Positions 41,869 through 49,388 of a stretch of DNA of 64,000 nt are shown piece after piece. Numbering within the stretch: position 1 is the stretch's first letter; each line of letters begins with the position of its first letter. The notes beneath the pieces were generated by a model. That model saw only the letters and a program-made list of their open reading frames with translations, was not told where the DNA came from and made no database searches. Origin of the DNA: Streptococcus rubneri. GTDB taxonomy: Bacteria; Bacillota; Bacilli; Lactobacillales; Streptococcaceae. The position numbers and the translations under genes are program-made. The stretch covers positions 682,001-746,000 of the forward strand of contig NZ_SRRP01000001.1 in the NCBI RefSeq assembly GCF_004785935.1. The letters are read 5' to 3'.

Positions 41869-43110
41869 GTGTATAAAATTAATAAATTTGAAGGTGAAAT
41901 CTATCAGAAGTTAAATAAAATTCTTGATTCATATAACCAAGAACAGAATAGCGTAGTAAATCTTGCTGCATGTATTAGCTATCCATTCACCGAAGTATTA
42001 GAGATTCAAAGTTTCCCTCTCGCTACTCTGCCAACAGAGGGAGCTGTTGAAAAACGCTTTTTTCCTCATTGTACTTCATTGGATAATATTGAAATATATT
42101 CAGAAGAATTGTGTCTTCAACTTTTTGATTTAAATCCTGGTGATTATAGAGTTAATGTGCAACCACATTCAGGAACTCAGGCTAACCAAATAGTCTATAA
42201 TTGTGTTTTAGAAAGTGACGATTATATTTTATCGTTATCTCCAAAAGACGGAGGACATATTTCACACACTTATACAGGCAAAGGTACTGTAAAATATTAT
42301 CACTTAGATCATGATTTAAATATTGATTATATCGAATTAAAGGAATTATTAGATAAATATAAACCTAAATTGATTATTATTGGTGCTTCATCGTATGGAA
42401 ATGAATTTAATTATCAACAAATTTATGAAATTATAAAAGAGGTTAGCCCCAATACCCTTATTTTAGCGGATATTTGCCATAGTGTTTTATATATTATGGC
42501 AAAGCTACATAAGTCGATTTTTCCATATGTGGATTTCGTTACTTTTACAATGGATAAATGCTTACGTGGGCCTCAAGGAGGAGTACTAATGTATCGTTCT
42601 ATATTTGAAGAAAAAATAACTAATTCAATTTTTCCAAGAACACAGGGAGGTCCTACACAAAATGCATTATTTGCGAAATGTATCTGTTTAATCAAATTAT
42701 TATCAATAGATATTCAAGATTATGCACAACAGGTTATAAAAAATACTTTATTGTTTATAAAACAATTAAGTAAAGAAGGGGTTGATGTTGTTTATAAAAA
42801 CTCAAAGACTCATATAATTTTAGTTAATCTACTGAATCTAAACTTGAGTGGTAAGGATGCAGAGAATCTACTTTTTCAACATAAAATATTAGTTAACCGA
42901 AATCAAATTCCAAATGATACACACGGACCAATGACGACTTCAGGAATAAGATTAGGAACAATCGGAATTACAAATTTATCCTATACTGATGATGATATTA
43001 AAAAATTAGCTAAACTAGTAGCTAATTTATTAAAATATAAACAATATGATTATTCCATATATTTAGATCTCATTCGCAAGTACCATGAACAAATTAATAT
43101 CTCCAATTAG
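41869..43110 (+). CDS. Divergent serine hydroxymethyltransferase-like PLP enzyme
   Basis: A 413-residue fold-type I enzyme aligning with GlyA end to end (GTG start, TAGGAGA upstream). Conserved: VNVQPHSGTQAN, GGHISHT (cofactor-stacking His), DICH (Asp for the PLP nitrogen), the PLP lysine in TMDKCLRGPQGG and the substrate arginine in TSGIRLGT. Changed: the residue before the lysine is Asp instead of His, and the folate-side ENY motif is LAACISY. It is probably a PLP enzyme with altered or folate-independent chemistry, not a second housekeeping SHMT. It is convergent with the STAND-type ATPase, stops overlapping by 17 bases, inside the inverted repeats. Confidence 0.85.
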   Translation: MYKINKFEGEIYQKLNKILDSYNQEQNSVVNLAACISYPFTEVLEIQSFPLATLPTEGAVEKRFFPHCTSLDNIEIYSEELCLQLFDLNPGDYRVNVQPHSGTQANQIVYNCVLESDDYILSLSPKDGGHISHTYTGKGTVKYYHLDHDLNIDYIELKELLDKYKPKLIIIGASSYGNEFNYQQIYEIIKEVSPNTLILADICHSVLYIMAKLHKSIFPYVDFVTFTMDKCLRGPQGGVLMYRSIFEEKITNSIFPRTQGGPTQNALFAKCICLIKLLSIDIQDYAQQVIKNTLLFIKQLSKEGVDVVYKNSKTHIILVNLLNLNLSGKDAENLLFQHKILVNRNQIPNDTHGPMTTSGIRLGTIGITNLSYTDDDIKKLAKLVANLLKYKQYDYSIYLDLIRKYHEQINISN

Positions 43111-45373
43111 GAGAAAGACCTATACAGAAATTATATTTTTTGTAAGGAATCAACAGATAGTATTTAGTGAGTCCGTCTTGATAATCATCAATATAAGTTT
43201 TTTCACAAACAAAAGGAATATCATCAAATTGTTGTAAATTGTATACTATTTGAAATTTATACCAAGGATCGTCTATGAGTGGAATTTCTTCCTCAAAATT
43301 TCTTAGTGAATTTTGAAATTCTGTAAAAGAGATTCTTTCAGAAATCAATTCAATAATTAATTTGTTTAACTTGAGCATCCTAATATCTAAGGTCAAAGCT
43401 TTAGGACATTCTTGAAGTGATTTATTTATATACTTCAGAGATTGTTGATAATTTTTATTCATCAAAAAAATAATTGATTTATTACAATATGGTTCAAAAA
43501 TTTCATTTGAATCATATTTTTTTAGTATTTTTGTGGCCTTATTTAGATTCTCTAAAGCTATATCATATTCTCCGTCCCAGATATTAACAACACCTAAATT
43601 ATTATATACTGTTGCAACAGGTATTTGATATTCATTACGTTGAAAATAGTCCAATGCTAGTTTGAGATTTTCGGTAGCTTCTTTAGTTGGGAAATAATGA
43701 GCAGAATTTCGTAAAATAATATAATAGAAGTCGTCTTTTTCTACAGAATTCATGCTTTCATTAAGGAGTTTAATTGCCTCTCGATCTTTACCTAAATGAC
43801 CATAAGCATTTAGCTTGTAGAGTAATGTTCCAGAGCAATTTTCTAACTTTTCCAGTGATTTTAGCGCCTCCTCAAATTCATATTTTTGAATTTGAAATCT
43901 AGGATAGTATAGCTGTAAATCTTTTGAATAATTATCTTTTTGAAGACTGTTTAAAATAGCTAAACCTCCATTAAAATCAGAAATCCACTGGTACGAGTTC
44001 AATATATAATGTAAGTATTTTTCGGGTAATAATTCTATTAAATGAAGTATCTTCTTACTCAAAGATACAATGTAAAAATATGAATTTTTCCTGTATTCGA
44101 TTTCAAGTAACTGTTTGATATATTCTACATTTTGCCGCAACTCTTCAATATTACATATATTTATTAAGCAGTGAATTAAATAAGCTAACTCGCCACCAAC
44201 TCCTATAGATAGGATAGTTTGCTCTAAATATATTTTTAGATTGTTGGTTACTAATTGAAGATCAGAAGCATTTGTGTGATTTAAAATACCATTTACAATT
44301 GATTCGTGTGAAATTTTGATTTTATCATTTGTATCTCCATTAATATAGACAAAACCTGCATCAATAAGGGATTTTAGAGAATCAACTACTTCAGTATTTT
44401 CGTCTAATATAGATTTAATGTAGTTAAAAACTATATCTTTTCTCATACCAGCAGGAAAAATCGATGATATGATAAGTATATTTTTTTGAATATCTGGAAG
44501 TTTGTCATATATATCAGAAATATTAAATAATTCTGAATTTGGATTATCAATAAGTCTGTTAATAATTAATTCAATATCTTTATAATTACCTTGTGTTATC
44601 TGCCATATTTGATTCAATTTGACATTATCAAGTAAAGCAATTTTATTTCTTATTAGTAATTTACACTCATCCTCAGTAAGATACGATAAATTTAATACAG
44701 TAGGAGTATAATTGTCCAATGTATCTAGTTTATCAATCGATTTTATCTTATCATTTGTTCGGTTTATAATTGTTAAAGAGATTCCGCTTTGAAGTGTATT
44801 AAAGTCATCTTCAAATTTTATTTTTATATCTTCAGATAAAAATTGATAATTATCAATAATAATATTAAGACGGATTTTTTTTGAAACATGACTGAAATAT
44901 CTTAAATATAAATCATTTTCAAATATTCCCTCCTTTATTTCAGTAATAACTTCTTCCCAAGGATAATCAATTACTTTTTTGTAAGTTGTATCGAATGCAA
45001 TAAACGATCTGATTAACCTAAAACTATGTTTCAGAGTTAGATTTGTTAGTTTTTGTTTTCTTAAATAATTTGAAAACGAATATTTTTGAGGTATTGATAA
45101 GCATAGATTTCTTCTGAATTGTGTTGGGACATACGCTCCTTTTAGTAGATTTTCAAAAAATTTATTACTTTCAAACCCATCATTTATAACATCAATGTAG
45201 AGAATAAAGGCTTCTTTATCATGGCTGTAAACTTGTTGACAAACCTCTTTGATTAGCTCGGTTTTACCACTACCACTTAAACCATTAATAATATATAAAC
45301 TATTTTTATCATTACTAGAAAATTTAAAATGCTGTTTTAATTCTTCTATTTCAGTATCGCGACCGTAATACAT
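43094..45373 (-). CDS. STAND-like P-loop ATPase with C-terminal TPR-like repeats
   Basis: A 759-residue protein. The NTPase module starts at residue 1 (MYYGRDTEIEELKQHF) with Walker A INGLSGSGKTELIKEV (about 30) and Walker B-like LNIIIDNYQFLSED (about 165). A winged-helix-like segment (FPAGMRKDIVFNYIKSILDE) follows about residue 310. From about 440 to 700 there are TPR-like helix pairs (for example VATVYNNLGVVNIWDGEYDI). This layout is that of STAND sensors such as NLR-like defence or signalling ATPases, but no effector domain is fused. The convergent SHMT-like enzyme is the obvious partner. It shares the same 5' leader through the inverted repeat. Confidence 0.8.
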   Translation of the reverse strand: MYYGRDTEIEELKQHFKFSSNDKNSLYIINGLSGSGKTELIKEVCQQVYSHDKEAFILYIDVINDGFESNKFFENLLKGAYVPTQFRRNLCLSIPQKYSFSNYLRKQKLTNLTLKHSFRLIRSFIAFDTTYKKVIDYPWEEVITEIKEGIFENDLYLRYFSHVSKKIRLNIIIDNYQFLSEDIKIKFEDDFNTLQSGISLTIINRTNDKIKSIDKLDTLDNYTPTVLNLSYLTEDECKLLIRNKIALLDNVKLNQIWQITQGNYKDIELIINRLIDNPNSELFNISDIYDKLPDIQKNILIISSIFPAGMRKDIVFNYIKSILDENTEVVDSLKSLIDAGFVYINGDTNDKIKISHESIVNGILNHTNASDLQLVTNNLKIYLEQTILSIGVGGELAYLIHCLINICNIEELRQNVEYIKQLLEIEYRKNSYFYIVSLSKKILHLIELLPEKYLHYILNSYQWISDFNGGLAILNSLQKDNYSKDLQLYYPRFQIQKYEFEEALKSLEKLENCSGTLLYKLNAYGHLGKDREAIKLLNESMNSVEKDDFYYIILRNSAHYFPTKEATENLKLALDYFQRNEYQIPVATVYNNLGVVNIWDGEYDIALENLNKATKILKKYDSNEIFEPYCNKSIIFLMNKNYQQSLKYINKSLQECPKALTLDIRMLKLNKLIIELISERISFTEFQNSLRNFEEEIPLIDDPWYKFQIVYNLQQFDDIPFVCEKTYIDDYQDGLTKYYLLIPYKKYNFCIGLSPNWRY

Positions 45374-45379
45374 AAAACA

Positions 45380-45406
45380 TCTCCTACCGATAACAATTTA
45401 TTATCA
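45380..45406 (-). repeat. 27-bp inverted repeat, right site (candidate recombination site)
   Basis: A perfect inverted copy of 41837-41863. The outer arm differs (ATAGTGATAA here, CTACTGATAA on the left) while the spacer TAAATTG and the inner arm with the ribosome-binding site are the same. That is the pattern expected if recombination keeps the inside homologous and swaps the outside. Confidence 0.8.
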
Positions 45407-45464
45407 CTATACAAAGCACTCAAATAGGTTTATAATAGCATGATTATTGATAAAGGAGATTTTT

Positions 45465-46361
45465 ATGGATTATAAGCTTATTTCTACTTACTTAGATTAT
45501 TGCAAAACTCATAAGCGTTTGAGTTCACACACGATTCGAGCTTATAAGAATGATCTTATGCAATTTTATAATTCAAACTATGATAATGTCGAATCCTATA
45601 TCGAAGAGTTGACACAATCTAACATAAAAACGAATACATTAAGAAGAAAAATTGCTTGTATAAAGGTGTTTTATAACTATCTAAAATACCAGCACATAAT
45701 TGAAGAGAATCCCTTCAATCAATTACGCTTTCAATTTAGAACTGAAAAAATATTGCCTAAAACGATTCCGTATGATATTCTGAAAAATATTTTTTCATAT
45801 TTAGAGCAGAGAGTAGTTATATCTAAAACTGACTATCAAAAACAAAAAGCTGAAAGAAATCTACTAATTATTTCCCTATTACTTTCAACAGGTATCAGAA
45901 TTTCTGAACTTTGTCACATTCATCTCAAAGATATTAATCTTTCCAATAAGACACTCCATATTATAGGAAAAGGTAAGAAAGAGCGTATCCTATTTTTAGG
46001 AGATCAAACAACCTTCAATTTATTAGAAACATATATAAATAAAAACGGAAAGGAATCTAATGATTTCCTATTCCCAGGAAAACATTCGCCTAAACCATTG
46101 TCAGAGCAAAGTGTACGTTTAATTTTAAAGAGAATCGTTGAACAAAATAGCTTATCTAAAACTATTACACCACATATGTTTAGACATAGCTTTGCAACAA
46201 TGCTTCTAGATAATGATGTAGATATTCGATATATTCAACAAATTCTTGGACACAGTTCTATATCAATCACACAAATCTATACTCACGTATCTCATTCAAA
46301 ACAAAAAGAAATACTTAGTTCTTTCAATCCTATGTCAGTGATTCATTCTGAAATCGAGTAA
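45465..46361 (+). CDS. Tyrosine recombinase (XerC/XerD-like)
   Basis: A 298-residue recombinase; ATG 45465 is chosen because AAAGGAGA lies just upstream. The N-terminal SAM-like core-binding domain (YLDYCKTHKRLSSHTIRAYK) is followed by the catalytic domain with all residues: Arg in STGIRISELC (about 145), Lys in GKGKKERIL (about 175), H-x-x-R in PHMFRHSFAT (about 240), His in LGHSSISITQ (about 263) and the nucleophile Tyr in QIYTHVS (about 272). It lies 59 bases outside the right inverted repeat and is the natural candidate to act on it. It is separate from the element's serine integrase. Confidence 0.92.
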   Translation: MDYKLISTYLDYCKTHKRLSSHTIRAYKNDLMQFYNSNYDNVESYIEELTQSNIKTNTLRRKIACIKVFYNYLKYQHIIEENPFNQLRFQFRTEKILPKTIPYDILKNIFSYLEQRVVISKTDYQKQKAERNLLIISLLLSTGIRISELCHIHLKDINLSNKTLHIIGKGKKERILFLGDQTTFNLLETYINKNGKESNDFLFPGKHSPKPLSEQSVRLILKRIVEQNSLSKTITPHMFRHSFATMLLDNDVDIRYIQQILGHSSISITQIYTHVSHSKQKEILSSFNPMSVIHSEIE

Positions 46362-46617
46362 GAGACATTTCCGAAGGTTACAGTTTACTTCATCTTAAAT
46401 TAATGTTTGTAGTTCGACTTTAGTTAATAGATTTTATACTCAACAAAAGCAAAAAGCATGCAAAACTCCACTTTGAATCAGCATTTATACTATATTCCGT
46501 ATTAAGAACTCCATAATTGTTTTTCTAAAATATAACTTTCAAGTATCCTTAAATATAATAAAAAGAGATGGGCAAAATCTCAATTCCTGAAGAAAATGGA
46601 GTAAATCTTCCCACAAG

Positions 46618-46665
46618 AAAACGCATAATTTCAAGTTTTTCAACACCTGAGACTATGCGTTTTTT
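46618..46665. terminator. Bidirectional terminator in the 46362-46739 spacer
   Basis: AAAACGCATA and TATGCGTTTT (10 bp) with a 26-base loop and TTTTTT on the plus side. The surrounding 46560-46690 segment has weakly matching outer ends (GATGGGCAAAATCT and, inverted, GGTGGGCGAAACTT), so it may be a small IS or MITE remnant. No gene is seen in the spacer. Confidence 0.6.
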
Positions 46666-46739
46666 AGTTCTAAAAAAGTTTCGCCCACCTTAAACAACTA
46701 ACAAAAGTTATAAGTAGACTATATTTTAAAACTTAAGAT

Positions 46740-47157
46740 CTAACAACCATTTCGATTAGTTAAATCTTTCAATCTTTCTTCTCCTGATTTAAGCATCTCT
46801 TTCTCAACTTGATTCCATTCGCCAAATAGTAAATCATGAAGAACGGTTGCTACTGAAGTTTTATCTTCTTCTGAATCGTATACACAACTTCTATCTCGTT
46901 GGTGAATTTGAATTCTTTCAAAGATAGCTAGTTTTTCCAATTGTCTTGTATTATCAACTAGATAATTTACAATGAAATCATGATGTTCTTTTGGAGTTGC
47001 GCGTGCTTGATCTGGATTGATAGCGTACAGTTCTTCATAACGGATAAGGGTGCTCAGATAGGACAGCTTAGGCTTTGTCGCAATCAAAGCTAATTGTACT
47101 TCATATCCCATACTTTTCAAGAGTTGTGCTGTTTCCTTTGGAACGTCAACGCCCTTT
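46740..47157 (-). pseudogene. pezT: PezT (zeta toxin) C-terminal fragment
   Basis: The frame covers the C-terminal half of the pneumococcal zeta toxin: LKSMGYEVQLALIATKPKLS, YLSTLIRYEELYAINPDQAR, KEHHDFIVNYLVDN and LLFGEWNQVEKEML. Zeta toxins phosphorylate UDP-N-acetylglucosamine. The N-terminal half with the Walker A loop is missing and the sequence changes abruptly near 47158, so the toxin is inactive. No PezA antitoxin remains. It shows that a pezAT module was present in this element lineage. Confidence 0.85.
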
Positions 47158-47159
47158 AA

Positions 47160-47384
47160 CTACCCTATTCTAACGCCAAATTGGAAGCGACTAATAATCT
47201 CATTAAACTCATCAAACGAAATGCCTTTGGTTTTCGAAACTTTGAAAACTTCAAAAAACGGATTTTTATCGCTCTGAACATCAAAAAAGAAAGGACGAAA
47301 TGTGTCCTTTCTAGATCTTAGCTTTTCTTCAACCCACTGCAGTTGACAAAGAGCCATAACATTTAGAAAAAAGAAATGCACCAT
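47160..47384 (-). CDS. Short open frame of uncertain status
   Basis: 74 codons: MVHFFFLNVMALCQLQWVEE then LRSRKDTFRPFFFDVQSDKN and a C-terminal FDEFNEIISRFQFGVRIG. The second half reads like folded protein, but the start is unconvincing and no family is recognised. It ends exactly at the broken 5' side of the pezT fragment, so it may be the 3' remainder of another gene joined there by deletion. Confidence 0.3.
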   Translation of the reverse strand: MVHFFFLNVMALCQLQWVEEKLRSRKDTFRPFFFDVQSDKNPFFEVFKVSKTKGISFDEFNEIISRFQFGVRIG

Positions 47385-47431
47385 TTTTGGTGCGTTACTT
47401 CTTGTTTTTCTAGCCTAAACTTTACTCCTAA

Positions 47432-47473
47432 AAAAGCCACCTTAAAGAGTAATTCCTTTTTCGGTGGCTTTTT
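47432..47473. terminator. Bidirectional terminator after the DUF3990 module
   Basis: AAAAGCCACC and GGTGGCTTTT form a 10-bp stem around a loop; runs of A and T on both sides allow function in either direction. It ends the minus-strand DUF3990 operon. Confidence 0.75.
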
Positions 47474-47479
47474 AAAATA

Positions 47480-47707
47480 CTATACATTAAAATACTCTTG
47501 TTTAATTTTTGTAAGCAGATTGTTAGCAACCGAAGTTACACCAACATGCATCAGTTCAGGATCAGAATAATCTAGATTACGAGCATAGCCTTCTGCAACA
47601 GTCTGAGCAATACGCTTATCCAATTTATAATTAGAGGCTTTTAATAGTGCTTGAAATAATTCTGAACTATATAGTCTAATATTATTTTCCAATGATACTA
47701 CTGCCAT
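47480..47707 (-). CDS. Partner of DUF3990 protein, antitoxin-like
   Basis: A 75-residue helical protein (LFQALLKASNYKLDKRIAQT, then YARNLDYSDPELMHVGVTSV). It overlaps the DUF3990 gene by 10 bases and is translated after it. DUF3990 proteins are commonly paired with small DUF3791-type or similar proteins in toxin-antitoxin arrangement. The family of this one is only a tentative match, and antitoxin is an inference from pairing. Confidence 0.55.
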   Translation of the reverse strand: MAVVSLENNIRLYSSELFQALLKASNYKLDKRIAQTVAEGYARNLDYSDPELMHVGVTSVANNLLTKIKQEYFNV

Positions 47708-48330
47708 TTTTGTAACTCCTCTCCTGTTTTTGATTGATAAACCATCTCTATTTTCATTATATCACAAAAAGATTGGTTGTGGATGGATAATTGTTTAAAA
47801 GAATATGGTTTTCTAAACTCAGCAAGCATTTCTTCTTTTGTAATTTCATTCTGACGAAAACGAGCTAAAGCTTGGGTTGGATTGTCATCAGTCTGAACAC
47901 CATAGATAAAATCAAAATGGTGTTGTAATTCATCTGGATTTTCCCGATTTTGAACGACAAATTCAGCAAAATCTAAATCTGACTCTGACTTTTTATGTTT
48001 TGCAAAATAGTGACAATGATAGTCAGGGTTCTTAAAAATTTCTATAAAATTTGAAATACGAAATTCTACTATAATTCCTACTTCTTCTTCTGAGTCAAAA
48101 ATATTATTATTAGAGCTGCTTCGATTTAATACTTCAACTTGCTTGTTAATAAATTTTCTAGCTTGTTCAAAGTCAGGCGTGATATAGAAACCAGGACCAA
48201 AATCTAGCTCACTTCCTAAATTAAATTTAACATCTATACCACTTTTTAAGGATTCTAAATGTCTCAATAATGTAGCATGAAACCACTGCGTCTGACCTAG
48301 TTGCTTTTCCTGCTTGGTAGTCAACTCCAA
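47698..48330 (-). CDS. DUF3990 (ADP-ribosyltransferase-fold) protein
   Basis: A 210-residue protein with the DUF3990 core: WFHATLLRHLESLKSGIDVK, FNLGSELDFGPGFYITPDFEQA, then a strand VEFRISNF and FAEFVVQNRENPDELQHHFDF with IYGVQTDDNPT. The H ... GFY-T ... E pattern is that of the ADP-ribosyltransferase fold, so an NAD-dependent toxin activity is plausible. It is the first gene of a two-gene unit with a small partner. Catalytic competence is unproven. Confidence 0.75.
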   Translation of the reverse strand: MELTTKQEKQLGQTQWFHATLLRHLESLKSGIDVKFNLGSELDFGPGFYITPDFEQARKFINKQVEVLNRSSSNNNIFDSEEEVGIIVEFRISNFIEIFKNPDYHCHYFAKHKKSESDLDFAEFVVQNRENPDELQHHFDFIYGVQTDDNPTQALARFRQNEITKEEMLAEFRKPYSFKQLSIHNQSFCDIMKIEMVYQSKTGEELQKWQ

Positions 48331-48411
48331 AATATTTACTTCCTTCTCTAGTCTATACTAAAAGTATAACACAAGACTTTATTCAAGTAAAAGAAAATTG
48401 TATAAAACTAT

Positions 48412-48687
48412 TCACTTCCTTCCGTCTTTCCTAAACCTCTCTAAATTCTTCTCCAATTGTTCCTTATGAAGTTGATTCTTAGCTTCCTTTAATGTGTCAT
48501 CCAAAGTTTCTTCTCTGTAAGTTGATTCTGTTTTTAGTTGTTGTGATTCTTGATTTGGAGTAAAAATGATATCTAACAGTCGGTCTATTTTTTCAAGATC
48601 TTGGACAGACATATCAGATAGTCTATAAATTAGCTTCTTAAATACATCACCATTGTCTTGGTTTTTCTTAAAAAATGTTGTAAACAT
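48412..48687 (-). CDS. Small conserved ICE protein
   Basis: A 91-residue charged helical protein: a hydrophobic start (MFTTFFKKNQDNGDVFKKLI), then LSDMSVQDLEKIDRLLDIIF and a Lys/Glu-rich coiled end (KNQLHKEQLEKNLERFRKDG). It has no recognised domain. It lies at the start of the conjugation-region block and is likely an element-specific accessory protein. Confidence 0.6.
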   Translation of the reverse strand: MFTTFFKKNQDNGDVFKKLIYRLSDMSVQDLEKIDRLLDIIFTPNQESQQLKTESTYREETLDDTLKEAKNQLHKEQLEKNLERFRKDGRK

Positions 48688-48724
48688 CTATAACCTCCCA
48701 AAAAAAGCAGCCTATCAGGACTGC

Positions 48725-49108
48725 TTAGTGTAATTCGGAAATCGCATCATAAATTGACTGCAATTTCTTATTGTCTTTATTCTTTGTGTCAATCAAAGTA
48801 TGTAGCCCTTCAATTTTCTTTTGACTACTTTCAATATCGCTATTGTTATCCGCAATCAGTCTTTTAAGATGTTGCTGATAACTTGTAGTGATATCTGTCT
48901 CTTTTCCTGTTCTAACCTCTGCAACTTTGGGTTTAGAACTAGGATTTGATTCCGTCACAGGTGCTTGTTTTCGCTTTTGAAAAGCTGCTTCATAATTTAC
49001 TTCATTACCTCCTTGATGATTTCCAAATAAGGCCGCAATTTTATCTGAATCCCCTTGATTTTCTGATTTACTTTCTAATGGCTGATTAAAATTCCAATCT
49101 TTTGTCAT
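48725..49108 (-). CDS. Small hydrophilic ICE protein with coiled coil
   Basis: A 127-residue protein, disordered in its first two-thirds (SNPSSKPKVAEVRTGKETDI), with a coiled-coil C-terminus (SQKKIEGLHTLIDTKNKDNK). It overlaps the gene upstream by 4 bases. It is conserved by type in Tn5252-like elements; its function is unknown. Confidence 0.6.
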   Translation of the reverse strand: MTKDWNFNQPLESKSENQGDSDKIAALFGNHQGGNEVNYEAAFQKRKQAPVTESNPSSKPKVAEVRTGKETDITTSYQQHLKRLIADNNSDIESSQKKIEGLHTLIDTKNKDNKKLQSIYDAISELH

Positions 49109-49338
49109 TCACTCATTTCATCCTTTCTAAATTCAGAATCATCGAATTGCCTTTCTTTACCAAAGGCATGGTCAAGTGCTTCTTCAAAACTCATGTGACT
49201 GATGCTTTGACGCCTTTTGAACGTCGCAAACATCGCTGTCTCCAGTTGTTCTTTGTAAGTAGCGAGTTTTTCTGTCTCTCTTGCTACCTTACTCTCTTGC
49301 CTAGTGACCTTTTCTTCTAAGCGTTCAATAATGGTCAT
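49105..49338 (-). CDS. Small coiled-coil protein, DUF3847-like
   Basis: A 77-residue protein: MTIIERLEEKVTRQESKVAR is a long helix, then FKRRQSISHMSFEEALDHAF. The size and helix-plus-tail pattern fit the DUF3847 proteins of Gram-positive ICEs, which sit near relaxase or primase genes. The overlap with the downstream gene indicates one transcript. Confidence 0.55.
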   Translation of the reverse strand: MTIIERLEEKVTRQESKVARETEKLATYKEQLETAMFATFKRRQSISHMSFEEALDHAFGKERQFDDSEFRKDEMSE

Positions 49339-49388
49339 ATACGATCCTCCTTCATTCTAATATTAGCTAAAACATCTTGATTTTGTTA

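Noticed and set aside
41869-43110. Housekeeping glyA (serine hydroxymethyltransferase)
   Set aside because: The key His before the PLP lysine and the folate-side SENY segment are altered, and the gene lies in an accessory cassette, so I did not name it glyA.
41837-45406. The 27-bp inverted repeats as ends of an insertion sequence
   Set aside because: Neither enclosed gene is a transposase, the repeats include the ribosome-binding sites, and no target-site duplication is seen outside them; a recombination site or shared operator fits better.
46560-46690. A MITE with terminal inverted repeats
   Set aside because: The outer ends match at only about 10 of 14 positions and no target duplication is clear; only the internal terminator is reported.
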